From: Sporocytophaga sp.
GTDB taxonomy: Bacteria > Bacteroidota > Bacteroidia > Cytophagales > Cytophagaceae
Reading direction: 5' to 3'
Assembly: GCA_024707265.1 (NCBI GenBank)
Contig: JANQAB010000001.1
Span: forward strand, 7,501-71,500
Length of the DNA: 64,000 bases
The notes below the pieces were generated by a model. It worked only from the letters and a program-made list of their open reading frames with translations. It searched no databases and was not told the DNA's origin. The translations under genes were made by a program, and so were the position numbers. Shown piece after piece: positions 47,515-56,930 of the stretch; the first letter of the stretch is position 1; each line of letters opens with the position of its first letter.

Positions 47515-50500
47515 TTACTTTTGTTTCTTCTTTTCAAGTGAAAGTTTTTTCTTCAGTAAATTCACAATCATTATTTGAGCTTCAGCTTCTTTTTCTTTTA
47601 TACTTTTATCACTTTCAGACCGCTTCAAATATTCTGAAATTACCAATTTTCCCCTTTCATAGCTGTTAATCTCAAAGGCATTCTGATTATACAAGTCTTT
47701 GTTCCGGCTTTTTACTTTCTTTGTTTTAGGATCAATAAGTGTTTGTTGAACTTCATTCAGAGTATTGATTTCACGATCTAAAATCTCAATGCCCCTTTCC
47801 AAATCGCCCATTGGAAGATTGTTCTGAGCGCATGCCCACCACTGGACATTTTCTCTTTCTTCATTTATGTTATGGCCCAAGGTGTAAACACTTCTATAAC
47901 CTGTATTCACATTCACATATGGATAATTTATATCCGTTGGGAAACCTAATTTTTCAAATATCGTTTTTCCTCTTTTTTCCCACTCTAACAGTAAATCCAT
48001 TCTATCTATCTTGATCTTGTACTCTGTAGGATGAGAAAACTGAAGCAATTCAAACATTTGTGAAGGGCTTAAATTTGGAAGGTCTTTATTTGTAAGAGAT
48101 TTAAGATCCGGAAATTTCCCTTTCTTAAACTCTTTCATAAGATCAGTTACGTAAATATCTCTGCAGCACCAAGGCTTTCTAACTGAAATTGGTATCATTA
48201 CATTAGGAATAACCTTCTTAAAACCTTCATAGCTGCCGATGTAAGTCTTCTTATCAGGGGAGTGGGTTTGCTTATCACGAGCATTTCTGAAAAGATTATC
48301 CAAAGTAATATCCAGAAAATCTTCAATCGTTAACTGATCAGGATTTGCAAAGTCCCTTTTGGCAGACAAAACATGATTCTGATATACCAGAGCAGGAATA
48401 AACTCTTTTGCAAGTTCCTTATATGCCAATAATCTAAATAGTCCTTCTCTTAAGTAATAACCACTATCGGCCCTTTCAACTACAATAGGGGTCATACCTT
48501 TTCCACTTTTTATATGATCCAAAAGACCTTTAAAGAAGCTTTCATTTATGGGTTTGGATTCATCGTTACCGGGCATAGGAATTATATCCGCAACACGGAT
48601 AATACCTAATTGTGCGGAATCAGTAACATCTATCCAGAGATCTAATTCACTGTATCTTCGAGAGAACTCATCAAAGAAAGTAAACTTTCTAATTTCATTT
48701 AAAAAACGATCACTTGTATGATCTTCAAAAAAGAATGATGGTTGTGCATCAGAATCAGCTGATTTATTCTTTAGAGGATAAAATTTATTTATCAAGGATA
48801 ATTCCTTTGGATCAATCCTCTTTTCAATATGAACAAAGAAAATTTCATTCAATCCTGGCTTTTCTCCAAACAGATTTTCTCCTTGATTATCAGAAACAGA
48901 ATCATTATAACTGTCTATTGCTTTTTTAAAGTTGTTTCTGCCTGAATCCAGAAGACGGTTCATGATAAGTACATTCCTTTCAGGCTTCTCTTCAAATAAG
49001 GCTTCCTGAGATATATAGTCTCCAAAGCTTAAGCCTGATGTCTGTATTGATTTTTCCAAAACAATTGATCTATTAATTGTTTCCTTCAAGCTACCTTTCG
49101 GAAGAGAAGCATTTCTGACAAGTACCGGGAGAGAAGTGATTATAATTCCTCTGAGTCTTTTTACACCCTCAGTGTCAGATGCAATTAAAGAATCTCGATC
49201 AAGCACTATACTGGAAAGAATCATTTCTACTAAATCCTTGCCTGCAGAGTTAAATCCTGAATCTCCCAAATAGGCTGCCTTCTCCTGAGTTGTAAGTAAA
49301 TTACCTTCCACCAGAATATTTATGAGCTGTCTTTGGTCTTTGGCCACTGAGTAAAATTCAGAAAGCGTTTCATGTTCCCCCACCATAAGGCAGATACTGT
49401 CCCTGAGCTTTATATTGCTCTGAAGTATGCTACTGAGCTTAATGGCCTTGTCTAGCGGTCGTTCACTCTTCTTTGTTTCCTTGTTGTATTTGCTTATCTC
49501 AAGGGTGTTGTAAGCTGGAAAATCGTAATCAAATCTTACCAGAACTGGATTTTCAATCTTGATTAAATCGTTTTCGCTTTGTAATTGGAATGGCTTTGAA
49601 GTATTTCTTTTATCAAGAATCTTTTCTCCCATTAATGATGAAGTTAAATCAGTTCTGGAAATACCGAAAGCCTCACATTCATCCAATAGCATTTTCTTAT
49701 ATGCTTCATATCTTTCTGGAAACTTGTGTGAGGCAAGTTTGAGGCTCATAGTTCTATTATTGCCACTTACCACAAATCCATCAATGCTGATGATTGGAGT
49801 ACCTGCCGGAGTTCTTGAAGTTGATAAAAGAATGGATGGTTCCAGATTTTGGGCTACATCAATTACCTTAGCCTGTGCATTGGGATCATCATGATAATTC
49901 CTGTCATTAATATTTTCAAACTTCTCATTTGTAGGATAATCTTTAGAAGATGAAAAGCTTATATGATTGTGCGAGGCTATAGTATTGTTCAGTTCTACAA
50001 CTGCAAACTGACCTTTTCTTTTTTCACCATTTGGCATTAAGATCTCGATCTCCTTTCCTAAAAGCATCGGACTTTTGAAAAACCAAGGTCTTAACTTTCC
50101 TTCCTTTAAAAGTATAGTATTCTCTTTATTCTTAGTTGGTTCAAGGATTTCAGCTAGCAGATCATTTTCCAGAGGTACATAATCATTATTTTTTTCAAGA
50201 AGGGTTTTAAGATTGGAAAAAAAGATCTTTCTGCTCCTTATAATAATGTAAATCTCGGAAATGGGTAAATTTGAAATTTACATTGCTTATAAATGAATTC
50301 GTCCAACTCTTTGCAAGTTCATATTTACTTTCAAGTACTCCTATTGGAAGAGATCCAAGTGAAGAAATGGTTGTAAATCCATTGTTGTTATACATGACGA
50401 ATCTCATTCCTTTAGTTACACTCTTGTAATCGGCTGGTTCAAAGGCCCAGACTACTTCTTCCATCGTTTCTCCTGACCTACCCGGAGATACCTGTTTCTT

Positions 50501-51520
50501 TTCATCCCCAGTATTCTTTAGATAATTGGCTATCGCAGCTTCATAATCATGATCCTTTTCAATATGAAGACCATAGGAAGTTCGGAGAATTTCTGCTTTT
50601 AGTTCAGATCCTATATTTGTATTTGAATACTTTTTATTCCACAATTCAAGGCTTATACTTCCATCATATAAATCACGATTTGATAGGATCTCCAATTCTT
50701 TATCAATCATCGTATTGCAATAAGACATTGCCTCCTGATAATTTTGGAAAACATTTTCAAAGGTTCTTGTAGTGACATCATCAAAAAGACAATTGCCATA
50801 CTTGCAAAGCACACCATTGTTAGAATGATTGATCTTATGGCTCAGATAAATCTCTAATGAATTTAAAGGATAAGATGATTTAAAATTATGAGGATTGCTT
50901 CCCGCATCTCTTATAGAAGCGAATCTGGAGCTTGTCAGAAATAGTTTTTTAAAAAAGCCAAAGCCTATTGATTCGATTAAATTAGTTCTCCATTCAATGA
51001 TTTTTGTTTTCTTTTCATTGATAGGAGGACTATTGAACATTTCATAAAAAATAGATCTAATATCATTCCATTCTCCCTGACTATATTTCCCACCACGTTT
51101 AGGTTTAATAATATTCATTGAATGCGATGCAACCAAAGAATTAAATACTGAATTTTCTCCAATCATTATTTTACCTTTTTTATAAAGTGTGTTCATGCAG
51201 TCGGCCAGTGTTCTGGACATTATCCTGAATGCCACTTCTTTGTCATTTCCAGTTCCGTTTATAGCATAATTGCAACCATTGCCATTCAGGTATTTCTGAG
51301 ACAGATCATTTTCCATAGGCAAATAGACAAAGTATTGTCCTCTGTTTGGGCCGTATTGGAGCTTTTGGTATATAAGTTTATACTCGGAAAGAATTTCTTT
51401 TGACTTCTCAAAGAAATATTCATCAAGCTCTTCTTCATTCATTTTCACAGTCTCTTTCAGCTTTTCATTGAATCCTTCATTGCTATTTGACATACTTTCG
51501 TTTTTTAGCTCTTCTTTCAC
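47515..51520 (-). CDS. DdrB/ParB-like large protein, frameshifted
   Basis: Frames 50207-51520 (437 residues) and 47515-50067 (850 residues) lie in the same operon. Between them an uninterrupted 50-residue frame (ILEPTKNKENTILLKEGKLR) runs upstream of the 850-residue start. Removing one T from T7 (plus A7 at 50217-50223) joins all to 1334 residues. The second part has ISIDGFVVSGNNRTMSLKLAS and FVVSGNNR-like ParB/sulfiredoxin signatures, then IIPMPGNDESKPINESFFKGLLDHIKSG, a second ParB-like domain. This resembles DdrB-type proteins of phage P1. The 437-residue part is not recognised. Confidence 0.65.
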
Positions 51521-51605
51521 TAGAATGATTTCCGGTCCTCTGCATCATGTCATGAACGCAGAACTATGTTTTGGATTAACTCTATTTGGAAAAGATCCAG
51601 TTGTA

Positions 51606-51818
51606 TCAGTCAATGAGATTTATATTGTACTCTTTTTCAAGTTCAACAATGGCCAGACCTATAGAAAGCCCCTGGTGGGAAACTTTATTAATGATGAGTC
51701 TTTCAAGCTCAGCATAGTTCTCAGGAGTATTCATTTCGCATACAGTTGGTGTGCTGATAGCATCACATAATTCAAGCTCTGCCTTTATAAGTTCCTTCAG
51801 CCGTTCAAGATTTGCCAT
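51606..51818 (-). CDS. 70-residue helical protein
   Basis: Starts MANLERLKELIKAELELC; the longer open frame up to 51866 would need a start inside the preceding gene, so the ATG at 51816-51818 is preferred. It overlaps the stop of the upstream gene by 14 bp. Helical throughout. Not recognised. Confidence 0.5.
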   Translation of the reverse strand: MANLERLKELIKAELELCDAISTPTVCEMNTPENYAELERLIINKVSHQGLSIGLAIVELEKEYNINLID

Positions 51819-51999
51819 TGGTTTTGCGTTTAGGTTTATTGACATTCTTAATTTTAGGTACAACATGGCTCCAATCTTTATACCTAAAGATCAGATAAGC
51901 TCCGCTATTATGTTTTATGATCTTGGCAGCATCAGCAAAACCTATTTCTTTTGCCTTTGCCACTGATTCCTCAGCTTCTTTTTTTAGTTGGTCTGGCAC
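51805..51999 (-). CDS. Small basic protein of 64 residues
   Basis: MPDQLKKEAEESVAKAKEIGF then IIKHNSGAYLIFRYKDWSHVV and a lysine-rich tail (KPKRKTNGKS). The end overlaps the next gene's start by 14 bp and its own start overlaps the upstream 48-residue frame by 29 bp. Not recognised. Confidence 0.45.
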   Translation of the reverse strand: MPDQLKKEAEESVAKAKEIGFADAAKIIKHNSGAYLIFRYKDWSHVVPKIKNVNKPKRKTNGKS

Positions 52000-52117
52000 G
52001 ATAAAATTTAAACTTCTTACCTTTTATCATCATTGTGCCTTTTTCTTCATATCTGATACCGTCCACACTCAGATAGACCTTATCTGCATCTATATTGGCT
52101 ATACTTTTGATTTCCAT
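51971..52117 (-). CDS. 48-residue protein upstream of the small helical genes
   Basis: Frame MEIKSIANIDADKVYLSVDG to KFKFYRARPTKKRS. The gap between the methylase and the next gene is 125 bp, and this frame fills it and overlaps the downstream gene by 29 bp. Basic C terminus. Not recognised; moderate support from spacing only. Confidence 0.45.
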   Translation of the reverse strand: MEIKSIANIDADKVYLSVDGIRYEEKGTMMIKGKKFKFYRARPTKKRS

Positions 52118-52124
52118 AACTTCT

Positions 52125-53489
52125 TTATTTTCTTTTAAAAATTACTATGTCACATAGCACGTCTGTTCTATCAAACAGCCCATTAGCAAGCCTATAGGTG
52201 TCTTCAAGCAACTCACCCTTTTCAAGAATTAATTCTTTGGCTTTAGTCATTCCCTGCTGAAGGAAGGGGATACCTCCATTCGCCACTTCAACGCCTATGA
52301 TATATATTAATAGTCCACCAGGATTCAGACAGTCAAGTCCTCTTAAAATAAAATACTCAACATAGGATAATGCCTTTGTATAACCTTTTTCACCCATGCC
52401 TGCATATCTTCCTGTAAAATCTCCATATGGAGGATTTCCAATCACTAAATCAAATTTTGGTAGATGATTAATATTTGATTTCAGAGATTCATTGTTTTTT
52501 ATAAATCTTGACTCAAAATAATTCTGATGAAGTTCAAAATCTGGATAGAGTATTTTGGCTATCTGAAAGGAATAAGAATTAATTTCATATCCGGTACAAT
52601 CTACTCCTTCAGGAACATACTTTAAAAAATCACCTATACCCATTGAAGGTTCTAATACTGGCCCATTATGATAGCCATTCTTAAAAGCCAGCTCCCACAT
52701 CTTTGTAATGATCTTTTCAGGAGTATAATACTCATAAAGCAATTCTTTCCCCTTAGCTCCATGTTTTTCAAGGCCTCCATAACCTGTGTACTTTTTTAGA
52801 AATAACTTTTCTTCATATGTGAACGGAAGGTTTTTATCCTTTCTTGAATAAAGGAATTTTTCAATTCCTTTATTCACTAAGAAAGGATTAGAAAGGAAAG
52901 TGTAGGGAAGCGCCTCTGCATCTGTTTCTTCAAGCTCTGCCAGACCAGAGATTTGAGCGGGGGAAAGAGCTTGTTTTCCTTTTGGTTCAACCGCTGTGTT
53001 GTTTATTTGGAATTCATCTGTATCAGACCCTTCCTGAAACTCTTCAATGTTGTCAATATTTTTGCTAAGTTGAATCGGGCTATGTGAAAGCTCAGGTTCT
53101 TCGCTTATTTCAGGTTCTGGCATTTCTTCATTTACATCGTCTAAAACAATCGGTTCCTCTAATATTGGATCTGCTTCCAACTGTGGCACATCATTAGATG
53201 CAGTTGTTTCATTACCAGAAAATAATGTTAAACCTGTTTCTGATTCATTTACTGAAACATGCTCTAAAAAGCTCTGCCAGTCTTCCAATGATAATCCAAG
53301 CTTGTTCCAGTTAATTTTAATCTTGCTGTTAAAGCTTTTAAGGTCTGTTACAAACTTTTCTGGTAGTGACAATTCTTTTGTGAAGACATAGATTTTCCTG
53401 CCTTCTTTCTCTACAAAAAATTCCTGTTTATAATGAGCCTTAAGGTAATTCTTAAGTCCCAAGCTATTTGTAATTGACGATGCAGACAT
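52125..53489 (-). CDS. N6-adenine DNA methyltransferase
   Basis: 454 residues. Motif I EPSMGIGDFL near 276 and the catalytic NPPYGDF near 349 define an N6-adenine (gamma-like) methyltransferase. The N-terminal 200 residues include a short DNA-binding-like start (NSLGLKNYLKAHYKQEF) and an acidic linker, and FTYEEKLFLKKYTGYGG precedes motif I. In DarB of P1 methylase and helicase are fused; here they are separate genes in one operon. Probably protects element DNA from restriction. Confidence 0.85.
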   Translation of the reverse strand: MSASSITNSLGLKNYLKAHYKQEFFVEKEGRKIYVFTKELSLPEKFVTDLKSFNSKIKINWNKLGLSLEDWQSFLEHVSVNESETGLTLFSGNETTASNDVPQLEADPILEEPIVLDDVNEEMPEPEISEEPELSHSPIQLSKNIDNIEEFQEGSDTDEFQINNTAVEPKGKQALSPAQISGLAELEETDAEALPYTFLSNPFLVNKGIEKFLYSRKDKNLPFTYEEKLFLKKYTGYGGLEKHGAKGKELLYEYYTPEKIITKMWELAFKNGYHNGPVLEPSMGIGDFLKYVPEGVDCTGYEINSYSFQIAKILYPDFELHQNYFESRFIKNNESLKSNINHLPKFDLVIGNPPYGDFTGRYAGMGEKGYTKALSYVEYFILRGLDCLNPGGLLIYIIGVEVANGGIPFLQQGMTKAKELILEKGELLEDTYRLANGLFDRTDVLCDIVIFKRK

Positions 53490-53508
53490 ACCTTAACCTG
53501 AAAAAAAA

Positions 53509-53868
53509 TTAGCAGATTGCGATCTTATGGCAACTGACTTTTTCAGCAAAGTCGATTTTTGATATACATGCCTGCCAGCTATCGGCTCCATACTTTTTTA
53601 TGTAATGTATATCAGTCTCGGTTACATCTATAACCTGTCCTTCAGCTTTGTCTTCATCAATAAAGGTAAGTCCTTTTTTAAGCTCGGGTAGCTCTGTTTT
53701 CATCATAGCTACAAACTCATCTTTTGGAAGAGTTTTACTTATCGTCTCACCGTTCTCTTCTTTTTGAAAGGAAACAGTAATTGAATTTCCAATTGAACTG
53801 ACGAGTACCTTAGATCCGTCTTTGAACTCGACTTCACGGCCTTGTACCGCATAAATCATTTCTTCCAT
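53509..53868 (-). CDS. Hypothetical 119-residue protein, first gene of the long operon
   Basis: Beta-rich N terminus (VQGREVEFKDGSKVLVSSIGNSITVSF) followed by a helical acidic part and a C-terminal SWQACISKIDFAEKVSCHKIAIC with three cysteines. 19 bp upstream of the methylase start. Possibly a regulator or accessory protein; not recognised. Confidence 0.5.
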   Translation of the reverse strand: MEEMIYAVQGREVEFKDGSKVLVSSIGNSITVSFQKEENGETISKTLPKDEFVAMMKTELPELKKGLTFIDEDKAEGQVIDVTETDIHYIKKYGADSWQACISKIDFAEKVSCHKIAIC

Positions 53869-54474
53869 ACTTATTTGGTTTATGTTGTTTTTTTCAACAA
53901 GTATAAAGTCTGCAAAGAAGAAAGAAGTGGTGAAACTACTGGTGTTGATATTTTTTCAGATCTTCAACAGTGAGTCATTGTACCGGATAGTGATAGTTTT
54001 GTACTTTTTGTGGTAAATTAAAAAATACCCTGAAGATTAATTATTTCGTAACATTAGATTCATTATTTTTAAGACTTGGTTAGTACTGAAGATAGCATCA
54101 ATACTACCTTACAGGTAATTTCATCATTTGCTATTAAGAATACTAGTAGAATTCAAATCAACCGTAATGTAGTTCTCCCAATACATGACGTTTACTTTTC
54201 CCCATAATGTCTGTAGTTGCAATGGCATTATATTTTTGCTGATTCCTACGGCAAAAGGAAAAATGTCAAAAACAGGAAAAATGTCAAAATCGGGAAATCG
54301 GGAATTGTGAATATCTGCGGGTTTTTCCGTTTTCAGGAAAAATAGGAAAAACGGCAAATTCAGGGAATTCGGAGAAATTATAAAGCTTAGTTTTAAACAA
54401 AATACAATGAGACTGCAACGTTTTAGATAAACGTTCGTCTACGGTATAATTAAGGATATTTTAATTTTTTAAAA
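53869..54474. other. Intergenic region with GGAAAAATGTC-type repeats
   Basis: 606 bp between divergent genes. At 54254-54370 near-repeats occur: GGAAAAATGTCAAAAAC and GGAAAAATGTCAAAATC, GGGAAATCGGGAA, an inverted GGTTTTTCCG and GGAAAAACGG. These match the dispersed 15-mer motif elsewhere in the window. The upstream part holds promoters for the minus-strand operon. It could contain an origin-like or protein-binding repeat set; no gene seen. Confidence 0.5.
54254..54370. repeat. Short direct and inverted repeats, possible binding-site cluster
   Basis: Direct repeat GGAAAAATGTCAAAA (two copies about 19 bp apart, near 54258 and 54276) followed by GGGAAATCGGGAA and an inverted pair GTTTTTCCG (54328-54336) and GGAAAAACGG (54345-54354 region). 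The same word set appears in coding regions at 56, 59 and 61 kb. Their role is unknown. Confidence 0.5.
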
Positions 54475-54882
54475 ATGGAAACTTTTAACAAATACGACAG
54501 GATAATAATATTAGAAAACGGTAAAATCACTCACCTGATAATTTCCGAAGAAAATGCTCCGGATAAAACGCTTCCCAAAACTGAATCTGATGATTATACA
54601 GTGGAGTACCTGTTAGAGAATATAGTAGGTAATATCAAGTATGCAGACCTCATTATTTTTATACTTTCACAACCTGCCGAATTTGCTGTATTAAAGCAGT
54701 TGACAGCCTCTAAAGATTTTTCTGCTAATAGAACGGGGATTTTGGTTCTTGCTTTAGGGCTGGGCAATGATAAAATTTCCGAGCTCCAAAAAATTGGAAT
54801 TTCTGATGTCCTTACTGAAAAGAAAAATATTGAGGAAGTACTTAAAACACTAACTCCTCTTAACAAAAGAATAAGCATATAA
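54475..54882 (+). CDS. Hypothetical 135-residue protein
   Basis: Soluble alpha/beta pattern: hydrophobic strand RIIILENGKITHLIIS, then helix, LIIFILSQPAEFAVLKQL, ILVLALGLGNDKISELQKIG, DVLTEKKNIEEVLKTL. The alternation resembles a response-regulator receiver fold, but the phospho-accepting Asp and other key residues are not evident, so it may be a degenerate receiver or unrelated. A terminator follows at 54906. Unknown function. Confidence 0.5.
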   Translation: METFNKYDRIIILENGKITHLIISEENAPDKTLPKTESDDYTVEYLLENIVGNIKYADLIIFILSQPAEFAVLKQLTASKDFSANRTGILVLALGLGNDKISELQKIGISDVLTEKKNIEEVLKTLTPLNKRISI

Positions 54883-54905
54883 AGTTAACTCTCATAAGTA
54901 ACCAT

Positions 54906-54958
54906 AAGGCAAAACTGCAGCATTGATTCACAATGTGAAGGTTTTGCTTTATTTTTTT
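54906..54958 (+). terminator. Hairpin terminator after the 135-residue gene
   Basis: AAGGCAAAAC (54906-54915) and GTTTTGCTTT (54941-54950) pair with one G-T position, followed by a T-rich stretch to 54958. The long loop makes it a moderate candidate. Confidence 0.55.
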
Positions 54959-55029
54959 GTTCACATTCTTTTTACATATAGTTAACTCTATCATAGTTTT
55001 CTTTAATTTCACCATGAAAAAAACAAGCT

Positions 55030-55797
55030 ATGAACCAGTTATATAACCTTGAACAAACTTTTAGAACAGTGCAGGAGATTCTTCAAGCAAATCATTTTTT
55101 TAAAGTATATAAGGAATTTGAGCAGGAGATAGGATTGTATAAGAAGGAACTCAGGAATTGCCAAAAGGATTTGCCTATTTATGATATGTACGCCCGAGAT
55201 CCTTCCGTTTTATGGCATCTTGGTATTAAAGATTATTTTGAGATTGATATTACTACCGGATTTGAGAATGAAAGTTACCAATTGCTTTGGAATATTGGGA
55301 AAGTCAAAGAATATATTGCCAAACAACAGAGCCAAGCACAGGCTATACCTGTAAATTTTGACCAAATACACCATAAGGAAGACCATCTTGAGGAGAACAA
55401 ATTATATAGGCTTAGCTCTCTTGATTCTTTTAATGAACCAATCATACTGGCATCCATACCTGCAATAAATAAGTTTATAATCATAGACGGGAATCATCGG
55501 TTTCATATTGCCAAGTCCCAAAAACATCATTCTATAAAAGCAATCGTATTGCCGTTATCCGTGCATATCGATTTTATCTGCTTTGATTCAAGCAAGGTTT
55601 GTTTAAAAGTTCACCATAATATCAGTCTTCTTTTATCTCTTTGCTTAAGTCCTAAAAAACAACCAAAAAGTGTAAATAAAAATCTTGGTATTCATGACTA
55701 TTATCCGATCACAGGGAATGAGTTGAAGTTCTCTTCACTAAAAAATAATCTCCTTTCATTAAGGCAAAAATTATCCGCTATTCCTCTATTTTCCTAA
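55030..55797 (+). CDS. ParB/sulfiredoxin-like domain protein
   Basis: 255 residues. Middle segment IIIDGNHRFHIAKSQKHHSIKAIVLPL contains the D/N-G-N-H-R motif of ParB/Srx-like proteins. The first 110 residues are helical. An upstream in-frame ATG at 55013 would need one base less in an A7 run; the annotated ATG is safest. ParB-like proteins act in partitioning or in DNA modification. It is followed on the opposite strand by a convergent gene with 4 bp overlap. Confidence 0.55.
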   Translation: MNQLYNLEQTFRTVQEILQANHFFKVYKEFEQEIGLYKKELRNCQKDLPIYDMYARDPSVLWHLGIKDYFEIDITTGFENESYQLLWNIGKVKEYIAKQQSQAQAIPVNFDQIHHKEDHLEENKLYRLSSLDSFNEPIILASIPAINKFIIIDGNHRFHIAKSQKHHSIKAIVLPLSVHIDFICFDSSKVCLKVHHNISLLLSLCLSPKKQPKSVNKNLGIHDYYPITGNELKFSSLKNNLLSLRQKLSAIPLFS

Positions 55798-56288
55798 AAA
55801 TCTTTAGCTTTAAAAACGATTTGTCTGTAAAGGAGTTCTGATCTTTCGGGATCAGCCTCCTCTAAACCCCACTGCTCATATATTCGCTTCAGCTTCATTT
55901 TGAACTGATAAATCTCTTCATCCAGTTGCTTTAACTTATTTAAATCAACTTCTTCTTTAAGTTGATTGTCTATACTGCTATTACTATATCTTGCCGATAC
56001 AATACTTTTAACCCTGCTTATTGCCATACTCCCCAAATGAAGCATCAGAAAGATTTCATCATGTTCACATGAAATACTTTTAAGACCGGAATTTTCTCTT
56101 TGCTTCTTCCAGTTCTTATACGCTTTTAGTGCAAGCTTTTTGACATGTGTTATATCTTCATGGATTATCTCACCTACATACAGGTTCTCAAACCTGATCC
56201 TCCAATGATCCTGTTTAAAGAGTACTTTATCAATCTCGATAAGATTTTTTCGCCAGTATACCTTCTCTGTAATAATAATAGGCCCCAC
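55794..56288 (-). CDS. Hypothetical helical protein
   Basis: 164 residues. Beta-rich start (IIITEKVYWRKNLIEIDKVLF) then helices (KLKQLDEEIYQFKMKLKRIYEQWG) with a charged end. Not recognised. Overlaps the convergent ParB-like gene by 4 bp. Confidence 0.45.
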   Translation of the reverse strand: MGPIIITEKVYWRKNLIEIDKVLFKQDHWRIRFENLYVGEIIHEDITHVKKLALKAYKNWKKQRENSGLKSISCEHDEIFLMLHLGSMAISRVKSIVSARYSNSSIDNQLKEEVDLNKLKQLDEEIYQFKMKLKRIYEQWGLEEADPERSELLYRQIVFKAKDF

Positions 56289-56385
56289 TTTTTGACTTTT
56301 CCCATTTCATAATTTTCCTGTTTATGACATTTTTGTGTGTTTAGGAGAATTTCCGTTTTTTCCTGTTTTTGGAGTTTTTCTATAG

Positions 56386-56700
56386 CTACTGATCTTCTTT
56401 GGCTGAAATTTCCGAATTCCGTTTTTCCTGATTTTTGGGGTTTTGAGCGCATTGTCCTTTATGAACACGCTTCGAATCCGTAGAATCTAGTAGCTCGTGA
56501 CAATACTCACAAGTCCTGGCTGATTCATCTTTTTGTTTCAGCAATTCAAGCTCTTTTTCGAGTGTTTCTTTCTGAATGAGGATTTTTCCTGAATCTTTCA
56601 GGGAATCGGAAAGTCTTATTATCTCTGATTCGTTTTCCTGTTTTTCCGTTTTTAGTTGAGCGCATTCCGATTCTATTTCCTGTTTTTCCGATTCCAGAAT
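56386..56700 (-). pseudogene. C-terminal part of a membrane/coiled-coil protein cut by an IS21 element
   Basis: Minus-strand frame that continues the reading from the upstream part at 59315-59807 after removal of the IS and one copy of the 10-bp duplication. It reads ILESEKQEIESECAQLKTEK (coiled coil), then TLEKELELLKQKDESART, then a zinc-finger-like end CEYCHELLDS with KRVHKGQC, and stops at 56386. Repeats EKQE are encoded by the dispersed 15-mer. With its N-terminal part the original gene was about 800 bp. Confidence 0.75.
56691..56700. repeat. 10-bp target site duplication, left copy
   Basis: ATTCCAGAAT, repeated at 59315-59324 immediately outside the right end of the IS element. Removing one copy with the IS restores the interrupted reading frame. 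Confidence 0.9.
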
Positions 56701-56930
56701 AGATATTCCACATCAATCTGACCCCCTTCTGCACGGAAACTGACCCCGTGTTCCACGCATATTGACCCCACCGTCCAGGAGGATCCATAATTGGATTCCA
56801 CGGATCTTGACCCCGGGGTCAAATTCAGTGTTACACGGATATTGACCCCACCCAAAATACCACCTTATAGGTGTAGTGTTGTGCAGCCGGATTTAAGTAA
56901 GCTTGCGCCCTTTACTTAACTCCTAATCGC

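Noticed and set aside
50217..50223. Programmed -1 frameshift at T TTT TTC joining the 437- and 850-residue frames
   Set aside because: The slippery heptamer exists in the right phase, but the downstream frame is +1, so a -1 slip leads to an early stop. A one-base homopolymer error explains it better.
21731..53868. Reading the element as a conjugative transposon or tailed prophage
   Set aside because: No relaxase, coupling protein, VirB4, terminase, portal or tape-measure motif is seen. This holds only for the window; flanking sequence could change it.
56174..56452. Minus-strand frame at the left side of the IS
   Set aside because: It lies in a different frame from the restored reading of the interrupted gene and repeats low-complexity lysine-rich sequence, so it looks like a shadow.
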